Below, in pieces: positions 24,746 to 33,453 of a stretch of 64,000 nt of DNA. The notes beneath the pieces were generated by a model. It worked only from the letters and a program-made list of their open reading frames with translations, searched no databases and had not been told where the DNA came from. Every line of letters starts with the position of its first letter. Position 1 is the stretch's first letter. The position numbers and the translations under genes are program-made. The stretch is taken from the NCBI GenBank assembly GCA_946186375.1, contig CAMHMZ010000001.1, forward strand, positions 124,001-188,000, read 5' to 3'. This DNA is from an uncultured Clostridia bacterium. Its GTDB lineage: Bacteria > Bacillota > Clostridia > Oscillospirales > Oscillospiraceae.

Positions 24746-25609
24746 GTGTCACGACGCAGAAATAAGCAAAAAACAAACGTAAACATCACACCGCAGTTAG
24801 CGAAAAACGAACAGGCGCTGAACGATTCGAGTGAAGACGCTGTGGAGCAGGATGCTGGTGATCAGATCGCTGCAGAGCAGTGCCCGATCGAGTCCGGTTC
24901 TTCGGAAGCCTGTCTCGAAAGTGTGACAAGTGAACAGGAGCGCGAGCCGACAACGGTTGAAGCAGTGGATGAAAAGCCGGCCGATGGGTCTCTCGACGAA
25001 GTAAAAACCGAAGATGCTGTCCAGGCTACAGATAATGCGGCCGATGAGTCTTTGGGAGCGTCTGAAGAAAAAAACGCGGATGCCGCGACGGAAGTGAAGC
25101 CGAAGAAAAAGAAGCTTCCGAAGTGGCTGCGGAGGTTGATCAAGCTGCTGATAAAACTGGCTGTTTTGGCCGGAGCAGGCTTTGTCTTGTGGCAATATGT
25201 TGGAAACGTGTATATCACTCACAGCAACAATATGTATCCGCACATAAAAGACGGCGATCTGGTTGTGACATACAAGCTGAAGGGTTATTACAGCGATAAT
25301 GTAGTCCTGTATAACACGGAAAGCGGTCTTCGAGTCGGACGAATCGTCGCAAGAGGCGGAGATGAAGTGCTGATGACGGAGGATGGTCTGTACACGGTAA
25401 ACGGAAGCATACCTTACGAGAACGTGTTTGAGCAGACACTTCCGGCCAAGGATGGCGGTATCGAATATCCGTATGTCATCCCGGAAGGGACCTACTTCAT
25501 CATGAATGATATGCGCAGCATAGCCGACGACTCCCGAATGAATGGGGCAGTTGACGAATCTGACCTAAGAGGCGTTGTTCAAGTCATAGTGCGGCACAGG
25601 GGAATGTGA
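24746..25609 (+). CDS. Catalytically dead signal peptidase-like pilus factor (SipA-like)
   Basis: 287 residues. The GTG at 24746 is chosen because GGGAGGT lies six bases ahead; the ATG at 24731 has no such site. An acidic N-terminal cytoplasmic tail of about 115 residues precedes a membrane helix (LIKLAVLAGAGFVLW) and an S26 signal peptidase I fold. The Ser-Lys dyad is absent: where active enzymes read SM(Y/E)P this has SNNMYP (Asn162), and the general-base Lys before R-I-V is Gly198 (RVGRIVARGGDEV). Streptococcus pyogenes SipA, needed for pilus assembly, also lacks the dyad. It lies directly upstream of two pilins, so a pilus assembly role is inferred. Confidence 0.85.
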   Translation: MSRRRNKQKTNVNITPQLAKNEQALNDSSEDAVEQDAGDQIAAEQCPIESGSSEACLESVTSEQEREPTTVEAVDEKPADGSLDEVKTEDAVQATDNAADESLGASEEKNADAATEVKPKKKKLPKWLRRLIKLLIKLAVLAGAGFVLWQYVGNVYITHSNNMYPHIKDGDLVVTYKLKGYYSDNVVLYNTESGLRVGRIVARGGDEVLMTEDGLYTVNGSIPYENVFEQTLPAKDGGIEYPYVIPEGTYFIMNDMRSIADDSRMNGAVDESDLRGVVQVIVRHRGM

Positions 25610-25658
25610 TCCTGGCGGTGAATGCCGCCGGCATAAGCAGAAGCGTCAGGAAGAGGTG

Positions 25659-25763
25659 ATGAGCCTCTATCCGGACGCCTTGTCCCCGACAGAATATCAG
25701 AAGCAAGAATGTAACGCCGTGCAAGAATGGACGAGCATCCAAACTGCTCAATATTTTTTATGA
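25659..25763 (+). CDS. Possible 34-residue peptide
   Basis: Short ORF beginning MSLYPDALSP with AAGAGGTG directly before the ATG, between the signal peptidase-like gene and the first pilin. No similarity is recognised. It may be an untranslated spacer of the pilus operon. Confidence 0.25.
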   Translation: MSLYPDALSPTEYQKQECNAVQEWTSIQTAQYFL

Positions 25764-25776
25764 AGGGAGACCGAAG

Positions 25777-26904
25777 ATGAAAAAGACTGTAAAAAACGTT
25801 TTTTCCACAATGCTTGCAGTAGTGCTGATCGTTGCTTTGTGCGCGGTTCCTGCGCTTGCTGCATTCGCTTACACTCCAATCAACGGCGGAACATTCACGA
25901 TTTATAAAGATCTTGTGATGCCGTCGACAGCAAACGTACCGAGTGGAAGCTTCACATTTACGATTGCCACAGGAACGGCAGTAGCCGGCTCTGCTGGGCA
26001 GGCGCCGATTTCCGCTGGAATCGGCACGCCGACGATCACATCGAGCGTATCGTTCAGCCCGAGCGACACAACCGTTGCTGGTGTCCCCGGCGATTCGACA
26101 GAAACCGGCTCGAAGTATGTCAGAAAGCCGATCACGGTTGACTTCTCTGGTGTTACGTTTGACGAGCCTGGCATTTTCCGTTACGTGATCACAGAAGGCG
26201 GTTCAATCGCTGGTGTTACCAACGATGAGAATCCAACCCGCTATCTGGATGTTTACGTGGTGGACGACGAGAGCACGAACTCTCTGGTGATCGCCAAGTA
26301 TGCGCTCTACACGGTAGAGAACGGCACGCCGACGACGAAGCCAGATGGTTATGTGAATACATATTCCACATTCGACCTGACAATCAGTAAGACCGTAACA
26401 GGCAACCAGGGTTCCCGTGACAAGTACTTCAAATTCCATGTTGAAATTTCCGGACTACCTGAGGGGACGGTGCTTGATATAGATCGCTCAAACTGTGACG
26501 CGACTGTAGCGAGCACGACTGCGACTCTGGCGGCATATATCGGCGAGGATAACCCCGGTTCACTCATTGCGAACGCTTCCGGCGTAGCCGCTGGAGACTT
26601 CTACCTGGCAAGCAGCCAGTCATTCGAGATCATTGGTATTCCTGCCGGTGCGGACTGCGAAGTCACAGAAACTCCGGAGGATTATCTGGCAACCTACACT
26701 GTAGACAGTGGCTCCGTGCAAACTGGAGATTCTGTTTCCGTGGATGACATCGACGCGACAACCGTCGTAGCATTCACAAACCGTCGGAGCGGTACCGTTC
26801 CCACTGGTGTTGCTCTGTCTATCATTCCAGGACTGCTTGTGACACAGGCGGCCATGGGCGCAATGGCGTCAGTCGTTGCTCTTCGCAAGAAAGACGCCGA
26901 GTAA
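25777..26904 (+). CDS. FctA-like pilin with VPTG sorting signal, pilin 1
   Basis: 375 residues. Signal peptide (LAVVLIVALCAVPALA), two Ig-like Spy0128/FctA-type domains and a wall-sorting signal TVPTGVALSIIPGLL with hydrophobic helix and ALRKKDAE tail. Domain 2 shows the isopeptide-bond pattern: Lys in LTISKTVTGNQ, Glu in EVTETPEDY and Asn in AFTNRRSG. RBS GAAGGGAGA. It shares the sorting motif with pilin 2 and the giant adhesin. Likely a covalently linked pilus subunit polymerised by the class B sortase at 28501. Confidence 0.88.
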   Translation: MKKTVKNVFSTMLAVVLIVALCAVPALAAFAYTPINGGTFTIYKDLVMPSTANVPSGSFTFTIATGTAVAGSAGQAPISAGIGTPTITSSVSFSPSDTTVAGVPGDSTETGSKYVRKPITVDFSGVTFDEPGIFRYVITEGGSIAGVTNDENPTRYLDVYVVDDESTNSLVIAKYALYTVENGTPTTKPDGYVNTYSTFDLTISKTVTGNQGSRDKYFKFHVEISGLPEGTVLDIDRSNCDATVASTTATLAAYIGEDNPGSLIANASGVAAGDFYLASSQSFEIIGIPAGADCEVTETPEDYLATYTVDSGSVQTGDSVSVDDIDATTVVAFTNRRSGTVPTGVALSIIPGLLVTQAAMGAMASVVALRKKDAE

Positions 26905-26991
26905 TTTTTCTGGTATCAACGTGTTCGAACTATTTGGGAAGGTGGCTGGAGCACGAGGATATAAATTCACATCATAGAAAGGACAATGACT

Positions 26992-28413
26992 ATGAAGACG
27001 ATTTCTTTGAAGAAGTCCATGGCAATGGCTCTGGCCATCGTTATGGCACTGGCACTCTGCGTAGTGCCGGCTTTCGCCGCTGATAGCAACTACACTGCCG
27101 TCGCCGGCACGAACACCTCCTTCAACAAGGTGCTCATTATGGACGAGAACGCGAACGTTCCCACGATCGATTTTGAGTTCTCCATCGCCCCCGGCTCTGC
27201 CATCGCGTATGACGTGAATGGTCAGAAGATCGCTGTTTACGCTGGCGACAACGCTGCTGTTTCTGGTGCTCCTACCATGAGCGGCAACGGCGGCGCCAAC
27301 AAGGTTTCCTTCGCTCCTGGTCACGCCACCGTGACATCTCAGGCTGATGCCGATATCGACGCTGGCGAGAAGGCTGCTGTGGAAGCCATCACTGTTGACT
27401 TCAGTGGTGTCACCTTTGCTGAGCCCGGTATCTACCGCTGGCTCGTAAACGAGACCTCTGCTGATCAGCAGGGCATCAGCTACGACACCCAGGCTGCTCA
27501 GGCTGGTTCCAAGCAGCGCGTTCTGGACGTGTACGTTGTTGATAACAACGGTGCTCTGGAAGTTGCTAGCTACGTTCTGCATGAGAGCGTAAGCGAGCCT
27601 CCTATGGGTGCCGACTTCGGTTCCGGCGAAGTCGACGCTGCTGGCGATGCTGTGGAAGACAAGTCCAGCTGCTTCGTCAACGAGTTGCAGACTTACGACA
27701 TCGACCTGAGCAAGGCCGTTTCCGGCAACCAGGCTTCTAAGGACAAGTACTTCGCGTTCCAGGTTGCTATTACCAACGCTGGCCCGAATGCTGACCTCGA
27801 AGTCATCGTGACCGAGAATGCTAAGGACCCCGTGAAGTCCGTTGCTACAGTTTACGCTGCTGCCGACATGAAGGCTGCCAACGAAGCTGATGACGACGCG
27901 AACGTCACTGGTCAGCAGTGGAAGACCGACGCCAACGGCGACGTGACCAAGACTGTTTACCTGAAGCACGGTCAGAACATCCAGATCAAGGGCCTTACTG
28001 CTGGTGCTCAGTACACCATCACCGAAACTCCTGAGGACTACAAACCCAGCTCCGTCCAGCAGAAGGGCGAGGACATTGCTGCTGTTGCTGCCACCGAGTG
28101 GTACGTTGACGGCAACGAGTCCGCTCCGTTTAATTCCGAAGCAGAAGCCCTCGAGGCCGCTGAAAACGACGCTTCCCGCGTCAGCGATAACGGCGTTGCA
28201 GCTGTTACCGCTACCCGTGTGAACGGCACAACGGCTGTTGTTGCTGAGAGCACTGGTATGGATGCCGACCACGACATCGACTACACCAATACTCGTAACG
28301 GTAACGTTCCGACTGGCGTAATGCTGTCCGTAATCCCCGGCGTTGCTCTTCTGGGCATTGGTGGCGGTGCCATCTTTGCTGCTTCCCGCAAGAAGAAGGA
28401 GGACGAGGAGTAA
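26992..28413 (+). CDS. FctA-like pilin with VPTG sorting signal, pilin 2 (probable major pilin)
   Basis: 473 residues; ATG 26992 is preferred to 26986 because AAAGGA lies eight bases upstream. Signal peptide (ALAIVMALALCVVPAFA), FctA-like domain 1 (Lys in SFNKVLIM, VDFSGVTFAEPGIYRW) and domain 2 with LSKAVSGNQ, TITETPEDY and YTNTRNG as probable isopeptide residues, then NVPTGVMLSVIPG and an SRKKKEDEE tail. Codon use differs sharply from neighbours, favouring GCT, GGC, AAC, GAC, CTG and AAG, the sign of a very highly expressed gene. A strong terminator follows. This is the likely shaft pilin. Confidence 0.9.
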   Translation: MKTISLKKSMAMALAIVMALALCVVPAFAADSNYTAVAGTNTSFNKVLIMDENANVPTIDFEFSIAPGSAIAYDVNGQKIAVYAGDNAAVSGAPTMSGNGGANKVSFAPGHATVTSQADADIDAGEKAAVEAITVDFSGVTFAEPGIYRWLVNETSADQQGISYDTQAAQAGSKQRVLDVYVVDNNGALEVASYVLHESVSEPPMGADFGSGEVDAAGDAVEDKSSCFVNELQTYDIDLSKAVSGNQASKDKYFAFQVAITNAGPNADLEVIVTENAKDPVKSVATVYAAADMKAANEADDDANVTGQQWKTDANGDVTKTVYLKHGQNIQIKGLTAGAQYTITETPEDYKPSSVQQKGEDIAAVAATEWYVDGNESAPFNSEAEALEAAENDASRVSDNGVAAVTATRVNGTTAVVAESTGMDADHDIDYTNTRNGNVPTGVMLSVIPGVALLGIGGGAIFAASRKKKEDEE

Positions 28414-28446
28414 TATATAACTCCGAGCCCGGTTAAAAAATAAGTA

Positions 28447-28480
28447 GGGCCGCCATCGTAATGGTGGCGGCCCGTTTTTT
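28447..28480 (+). terminator. Terminator after the major pilin
   Basis: GGGCCGCCA / TGGCGGCCC stem then GTTTTTT. It lies inside the pilus cluster, so the sortase and base pilin would be made from readthrough and at lower level than the shaft pilins. Confidence 0.85.
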
Positions 28481-28500
28481 CGTGTAAAGGGTTTAATGCT

Positions 28501-29214
28501 ATGGTCGCATACAAAATCATTCGTTTTGTCGACAATTTAATAGATAAGATCATCATAGTGGTATTTTTAGTCGTGTTTTTGTTTGGATGCTACTTTGTGG
28601 TCGACAGCGTTTATGTGTTTTACAACGCGTCATCGGGCGGAGTAAAAGGCCGCAGACAAGAGCAGACGGTAGAGGAGATCATGAAAGAATTGTCATCGGA
28701 CGCCGTCGGGTGGATCAGAATGGACGATTCAAAAATAGATTACCCTATCATGCAAACAAACAACAACACAAAGTATCTAAACATTGATCCGTATGGCGAT
28801 TACAACATTGCTGGATCGATTTTTCTGGATTTCAGAAACGCGTCAGATTTTTCTGATCAATACAACATTTTATATGGGCACCACATGGAGAACAATTACA
28901 TGTTCGGCGCTTTGGATCTGTGGGAAGACAAAGAGTATTTTGACACGCACAGAGACGGCGTCCTCATTTTGGACGGCGTGGAATACAAGTTGAACGCGTT
29001 TGCGTTCGTGGTGGTCAAAGCTTCTGCTGAAGAGGTGTTTGACCCTGAATTCGCGAAAACCGCGAGGACTTTTATACAGTCGCACGCGCAAATATATTAT
29101 GAACCTGGTGACGGCCGGATCTTAATGCTGTCGACCTGCAGAAATGCGGGCGCGACAGAAAGGACTCTGGTTTACACAGAAATACTGGATTCGCAGGGAG
29201 GGGGAGCCAATTGA
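28501..29214 (+). CDS. Class B pilus sortase
   Basis: 237 residues. An N-terminal membrane anchor (IIVVFLVVFLFGCYFVV) precedes a class B sortase domain: the NIAGSIFLDFRN stretch, catalytic His in ILYGHHMEN (His127), Cys213 in LMLSTC and Arg in GATER. Class B sortases polymerise FctA-type pilins in the S. pyogenes FCT locus using (E)VPTG-like signals; three proteins here carry VPTG. Starts 21 bp after the major pilin terminator. It overlaps the next gene by four bases (TTGA). Confidence 0.92.
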   Translation: MVAYKIIRFVDNLIDKIIIVVFLVVFLFGCYFVVDSVYVFYNASSGGVKGRRQEQTVEEIMKELSSDAVGWIRMDDSKIDYPIMQTNNNTKYLNIDPYGDYNIAGSIFLDFRNASDFSDQYNILYGHHMENNYMFGALDLWEDKEYFDTHRDGVLILDGVEYKLNAFAFVVVKASAEEVFDPEFAKTARTFIQSHAQIYYEPGDGRILMLSTCRNAGATERTLVYTEILDSQGGGAN

Positions 29215-29789
29215 AAGAAGTTTTCAAAAGATGTGTGACGGTCTTGATGACGGTCGTTTTGTTTGCGGCGCTGTTGGTTCCGGCGAATGCTGCTGAATAC
29301 TATCAGCAGGTAAACGCCTCGCTGACAATAGAAGGCTGCGGATCATACACATTAGAGGGGGTGGCCCCCGATTGGTATCACAACACTGTGACGGTCACGA
29401 CCGATAAAAACGATAAGGGGACGTTCTCCCTAAATTTCACAGAGCCTGGGCAGTATGGTTTCAAACTCTACAGTCAGAATCCTGAAGAGACTGCTGTTTG
29501 GAATGTGTTCGTAGATGTCGTTGTAGATGAGACTGACAGCCTTGTTGCGATCGTGACATGCATCAACCCAGAGACCGGTGAAAAGCCTATGAAGATTACA
29601 TATCTGACGGAAGAGCCGGAACCAACTCCGACACCAACACCTGTGCCAACGCCGCGTCCACCTGGGCCGTCGGTAAAAACCGGTGACACAAACAACATTC
29701 TGTCATATGTGGCTGGCGGAGTGGCTTCGTGCTTAGTAGCAATGATCATCCTGACGATTTACAAGAAAAACGAGAAAGAAGAGGTATAA
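29211..29789 (+). CDS. FctB-like minor/base pilin
   Basis: 192 residues, TTG start overlapping the sortase stop, with GCAGGGAGGGGGAG just upstream. Signal peptide ends LLVPANA. A single beta-rich domain (YTLEGVAPDWYHNTVTV, FTEPGQYGFKLY) is followed by a Pro/Thr tail (EPTPTPTPVPTPRPPGP), the sorting motif SVKTGD and a membrane helix with KKNEKEEV. A proline-rich tail and a sorting signal different from the shaft pilins are features of FctB, the pilus base that is attached to the wall. Gene order sortase then fctB also matches. Confidence 0.8.
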   Translation: MKEVFKRCVTVLMTVVLFAALLVPANAAEYYQQVNASLTIEGCGSYTLEGVAPDWYHNTVTVTTDKNDKGTFSLNFTEPGQYGFKLYSQNPEETAVWNVFVDVVVDETDSLVAIVTCINPETGEKPMKITYLTEEPEPTPTPTPVPTPRPPGPSVKTGDTNNILSYVAGGVASCLVAMIILTIYKKNEKEEV

Positions 29790-29790
29790 A

Positions 29791-30537
29791 ATGTTCTCAA
29801 ATCGCATTAGAAGGTTCGCACTTATTATCCTACTCGCAGGAATTCTTATGTCATTGTGCGCATGCACTGCTCCGGACCGGCCATCGCCGCTGGATGTTTC
29901 AACGACTGTTGACGTTGTCGGCGACGAAGACACGCAGCCGACAGAAGCACCTGCGGTGCAGGATAATAGAGAGACTGAGAATCCGTCTGAAAGCATTGCC
30001 GATGAAGAAGCCGAAGCTGTCGACCTGAACTGGTTGAGAGACAAGTATGCGCAGGCAGATATGAGTGCATACGAAAACATCGGAGATAGTGTGGATGGTG
30101 CGCATTTCGTAGAGATGACAACGGGAGAGTTCCTGGAGGAGCGCAAAGCAGAGAAAACATTTGTCGTTGTGTTCAGTCATGCTGGATGCCCACAGTGCCA
30201 GGGAGCGATCCCGGTACTTGGACAGTTTGCAAAAGAGAATGATCTGACTGTAGCCTATATAGATACGCGTAAGAATCCGGAATGGAGATCCAATAAAGAC
30301 ATCGACAATTATGATGAAATTGCGTATGAATTAGGCTACTACTTCGCAAAAGACGAGGACGGAAGTCCTCATATGTATGTACCCCACGTGTTCTTCATTA
30401 AAGACGGAGAGGTTGTGTTCGAGCATTTAGGCGCTGGTGCAACTTATGATGGCTCTGGAAACCCGCTTAACGAAGAGCAAATCAAGCAGCAGTTCGACCT
30501 CTATTTGAGCGGTGTAGAAGCAATGCTGCAGCCATAA
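29791..30537 (+). CDS. Thioredoxin-like lipoprotein
   Basis: 248 residues. Signal peptide with lipobox SLCAC (Cys25), an acidic linker, and a thioredoxin-fold domain with FVVVFSHAGCPQCQGAIPVL (CxxC motif), VAYIDTR and the cis-Pro-like VPHVFFIKDGEVV. It may form or isomerise disulfides in the exported surface proteins around it, several of which are Cys-bearing. It begins one base after the FctB-like stop, so it belongs to the pilus operon. Confidence 0.82.
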   Translation: MFSNRIRRFALIILLAGILMSLCACTAPDRPSPLDVSTTVDVVGDEDTQPTEAPAVQDNRETENPSESIADEEAEAVDLNWLRDKYAQADMSAYENIGDSVDGAHFVEMTTGEFLEERKAEKTFVVVFSHAGCPQCQGAIPVLGQFAKENDLTVAYIDTRKNPEWRSNKDIDNYDEIAYELGYYFAKDEDGSPHMYVPHVFFIKDGEVVFEHLGAGATYDGSGNPLNEEQIKQQFDLYLSGVEAMLQP

Positions 30538-30549
30538 AAGAAATGTCAG

Positions 30550-30580
30550 CAAGAGCCTGGGTGGATCCCAGGCTCTTGTT
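30550..30580 (+). terminator. Terminator of the pilus operon
   Basis: CAAGAGCCTGGG / CCCAGGCTCTTG stem, 5-nt loop, then TTGTTGT. Confidence 0.7.
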
Positions 30581-30624
30581 GTACCAACATACAACTTGTG
30601 GATGACGGGAAACTCTCACATTGA

Positions 30625-30652
30625 TTGACATTATGGCGGTGCAGCGTAATAA
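30625..30652 (+). promoter_or_regulatory. Promoter of the 842-residue surface protein
   Basis: TTGACA, 16 nt, TAATAA preceded by G. Confidence 0.7.
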
Positions 30653-30710
30653 ACTAAAAGGTTTATGATTGCGTGAGCGCGAAATCTATATTTTTTAAGG
30701 AGGAATACTT

Positions 30711-33239
30711 ATGAAAAAACTCAAGCGAATTCTAGCTGCACTACTGGTGTGCATCACAATTTTCGGCATGATTCCGTCAGCCTTCGCGGAACAAAGCGGA
30801 GTAGATGTCGTAAACCACGCCCCGTCGTGGTACAAAGCAAAAAGCGAAAGTAACCCAAAATGGTTTCTGACAGAGAGCAATTATTGCCAATTCATGGCGG
30901 ACGTAAAAGCGTGGCGCGATGATAAGGACACGCCTTCTTCTGCGAAAGGAACTGTTAAGACAATCAGTTCTCCGAACTATATGGTTTATCTTCCGCCGAA
31001 CTATCAAACAAACGAAAATAAGGAACCTCTTGCGTATGACCTAGTGATTACAGTGGCCAGATTGAATGACACGGCCGCAGACACGGTGACTCGTACCATT
31101 GGAACAATTGGCGGTGTCAACTACGGTGTCCAATACAGAGATGTATACGATTACATGATATCGAACGGGCTCTGCAGACCGTTTATCTTAGCGGCGATTT
31201 CAGACGGCAATGCGGCTAATGTTAAATCAAATTTCGCAAACGTGGCAAAGGATGTCACAGAGCACTACAAAACCTACCAGCATTATTACAATGAACATAA
31301 AGGAGAATCAGATATCGGGTGCGCGAAAGATTACAGATCACATCAAATGATAAGCGCAAGTTCAAAGGGTTCGATAATCATGTCGAATTGGGGTTCAGCG
31401 AATTCAAGCGGAACACGAGACTCAGCGAACTACGCATTAAACGGTTGGCCGGAATCGGATGATTTCGCATATTATTCAAGATATGTTGCCACAGCTCCTG
31501 GGGCAACGTATGCAACTAGCGATTTGTGGAGACAAAGGACGAAGAGCGCCACGCCTGAAAAGGCTTGGACATGGGGAATGCACAGTGATAACTATTTCCA
31601 GATGCTGCAAATGCTTAGTGTTAGCATCATGGATGTTCATCATGATTCCGGGGAATGCGAATGTCATATCGGTAATTTGATCTCATTCAAAACAGCTTCA
31701 GCGAACACAAACACAACGAACGGGAATACTGCGTACTCGCTTAAGGGTGCGAAATTCGGTTTGTATTCCAAGGCTGCGTGCACTGAAGCCTCTCTGTTGG
31801 AAACTATGGTATCTGACGCGAATGGCAAAGTGGCGACGGCAAAGAGATATGAAGCCGGCACATACTACATCAAGGAAATCGCGGCGTCATCTGGATATGA
31901 GTTGGATTCTGCTGTGCACAAAGTCGTTCTTTCTGCGAACGGAACGCTATCTGGCGATGTGACGTTCAAAAAAACGCCTATTGTTGGGCAAATCAAGATC
32001 ACAATGAAGTCGAGTTCTCCTGATGTTACTGATGGAAATAGTTATTATAAATACAACGCCACTTATGGGGTATATGCAGATGCTGAATGTGAAGACTTAG
32101 TCAAATCGGTAAAGTTGGCGGCAGGGACGAATAAAGGTTCGGCAACAGTTGGCGGACTGCCGATCGGAAGGACATATTATGTGAAAGAGATCATTAATTC
32201 ACAAAACTTCACTTTGAGTGAAGCCGTGTCCGGCGGTATTAAATTGACGAGCAAGGCACCAGCAAAGTCTGTCACGATGAAGGTCAACCCTGTAACTGTC
32301 AAACTGAACATCACGATGGAGTCATCTAATACTTCAGTTACGAATAAAAATGATGCCTACAAATACAATGCTGTATATGGAGTCTACTCCGACTCTGATT
32401 GCGCAAATCTTGTTCAGTCCGTTACGCTGAGCGATTCTGGAGTCGGGGCAATCGCGAATTTGCCGATCATGGCGAAATATTTTGTAAAGGAAAAAGAAGC
32501 GCCGACAGGATTCGCTTTGAGCTCCACGGTTAAGTCTCAAGTGTTCACTTATGCATTCCATACGATTCGTAGCGCCGATTTAACGGTAGGGACGCTGTCA
32601 TACGCTGGAAAGAACACGTCAAATTCAAAGCGCTTACGCACAGGTTTTATTTACCTTGACGCCGGAACATATTATTTGAAGCGTAATAATGCTAACCTTC
32701 AATCTATGCGTTATGAATATGATGAGAACAAGTCTTTGGTTGTAAAGCAGTCAGCCTGGCATGGTGCAGATGGAATAGATTATTTCACACTGGCGAAGCC
32801 TGGGTATGTTCGCTTCATTTTCAGAAAGAGCGATAACAGCGTGATCGCTACGTCCGACTTTGCGCAAGCGGAAGGTATTCGTTCTTTCCAGAGCAACATG
32901 GAGATGACAAACGCGCCTAAGACCGGGAAAATCACAATCACAAAGAAGTCGAGCAACCCAGACGTAAGTGATGGGAACTCAGCTTATAAATACAACGCAG
33001 TATATGGTGTTTATGCCGACAATGAGTGTACACAACTTGTGAAAAAAGTTACCTTGACAAACGGCACAAACAAAGGCAAGGCAACAGTTTCCGGCCTTCC
33101 GCTCGGCATTTATTTTGTAAAAGAAATCTCCACTTCAAGTGGGTTTGCGCTCAACTCGAAGGCTTCAGCAGGAATCAGAATCACAAATACAGATCTGGCA
33201 AGATCTGTTACTATGTTAGGTACGCCTAACGCGAAATAA
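30711..33239 (+). CDS. Secreted esterase-like/CnaB repeat protein
   Basis: 842 residues, AAGGAGGAA before the ATG, signal peptide ending MIPSAFA. Residues 30-320 form an alpha/beta-hydrolase-like domain shared with three neighbours: YMVYLPPNY, RDVYDYMISNGLCRPFI, a nucleophile-elbow segment SASSKGSIIMSNW in place of GFSxG, and a His in WGMHSDNYF. Four CnaB/SpaA-type beta domains follow (AKFGLYS, YGVYADAEC, YGVYSDSDC, YGVYADNEC), with one beta-sandwich module (FIYLDAGTYYLKRNN) between the last two. There is no C-terminal sorting signal, so the protein is released or held non-covalently. It is a shorter relative of the giant adhesin downstream. Confidence 0.82.
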   Translation: MKKLKRILAALLVCITIFGMIPSAFAEQSGVDVVNHAPSWYKAKSESNPKWFLTESNYCQFMADVKAWRDDKDTPSSAKGTVKTISSPNYMVYLPPNYQTNENKEPLAYDLVITVARLNDTAADTVTRTIGTIGGVNYGVQYRDVYDYMISNGLCRPFILAAISDGNAANVKSNFANVAKDVTEHYKTYQHYYNEHKGESDIGCAKDYRSHQMISASSKGSIIMSNWGSANSSGTRDSANYALNGWPESDDFAYYSRYVATAPGATYATSDLWRQRTKSATPEKAWTWGMHSDNYFQMLQMLSVSIMDVHHDSGECECHIGNLISFKTASANTNTTNGNTAYSLKGAKFGLYSKAACTEASLLETMVSDANGKVATAKRYEAGTYYIKEIAASSGYELDSAVHKVVLSANGTLSGDVTFKKTPIVGQIKITMKSSSPDVTDGNSYYKYNATYGVYADAECEDLVKSVKLAAGTNKGSATVGGLPIGRTYYVKEIINSQNFTLSEAVSGGIKLTSKAPAKSVTMKVNPVTVKLNITMESSNTSVTNKNDAYKYNAVYGVYSDSDCANLVQSVTLSDSGVGAIANLPIMAKYFVKEKEAPTGFALSSTVKSQVFTYAFHTIRSADLTVGTLSYAGKNTSNSKRLRTGFIYLDAGTYYLKRNNANLQSMRYEYDENKSLVVKQSAWHGADGIDYFTLAKPGYVRFIFRKSDNSVIATSDFAQAEGIRSFQSNMEMTNAPKTGKITITKKSSNPDVSDGNSAYKYNAVYGVYADNECTQLVKKVTLTNGTNKGKATVSGLPLGIYFVKEISTSSGFALNSKASAGIRITNTDLARSVTMLGTPNAK

Positions 33240-33306
33240 ACCAGAGTTATGCAGACGCGTTATAGATAATGCTGCAGAACATAGAGATAAGCAATATACC
33301 GTTGGT

Positions 33307-33339
33307 AAGGGCCGCTTCATCCGAAGCGGCTCTTATTTT
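33307..33339 (+). terminator. Terminator of the 842-residue protein gene
   Basis: AAGGGCCGCTTC / GAAGCGGCTCTT stem with one G-U, then ATTTTG. Confidence 0.75.
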
Positions 33340-33376
33340 GCGTTATTGCGGATATTGCAATCATCTTGTCTCAGCG

Positions 33377-33405
33377 TTGACAGCTAGCGGATTTGCCAGT
33401 AAAAA
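33377..33405 (+). promoter_or_regulatory. Promoter of the giant adhesin
   Basis: TTGACA, 17 nt, TAAAAA preceded by G. The expected transcript start near 33412 makes the ATG at 33421 an unlikely start codon. Confidence 0.7.
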
Positions 33406-33453
33406 ATCAGAGCGAGAACTATGCAAATTACAGCAAAGGAGGTCGCGCGGGTA

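Noticed and set aside
26869-28272. 467-residue minus-strand ORF
   Set aside because: Shadow of pilin 2; it is open only because of that gene's strong codon bias.
33421-33453. ATG start at 33421 for the giant adhesin
   Set aside because: It lies within about ten bases of the predicted transcript start and before the AAAGGAGGT that serves GTG 33454.
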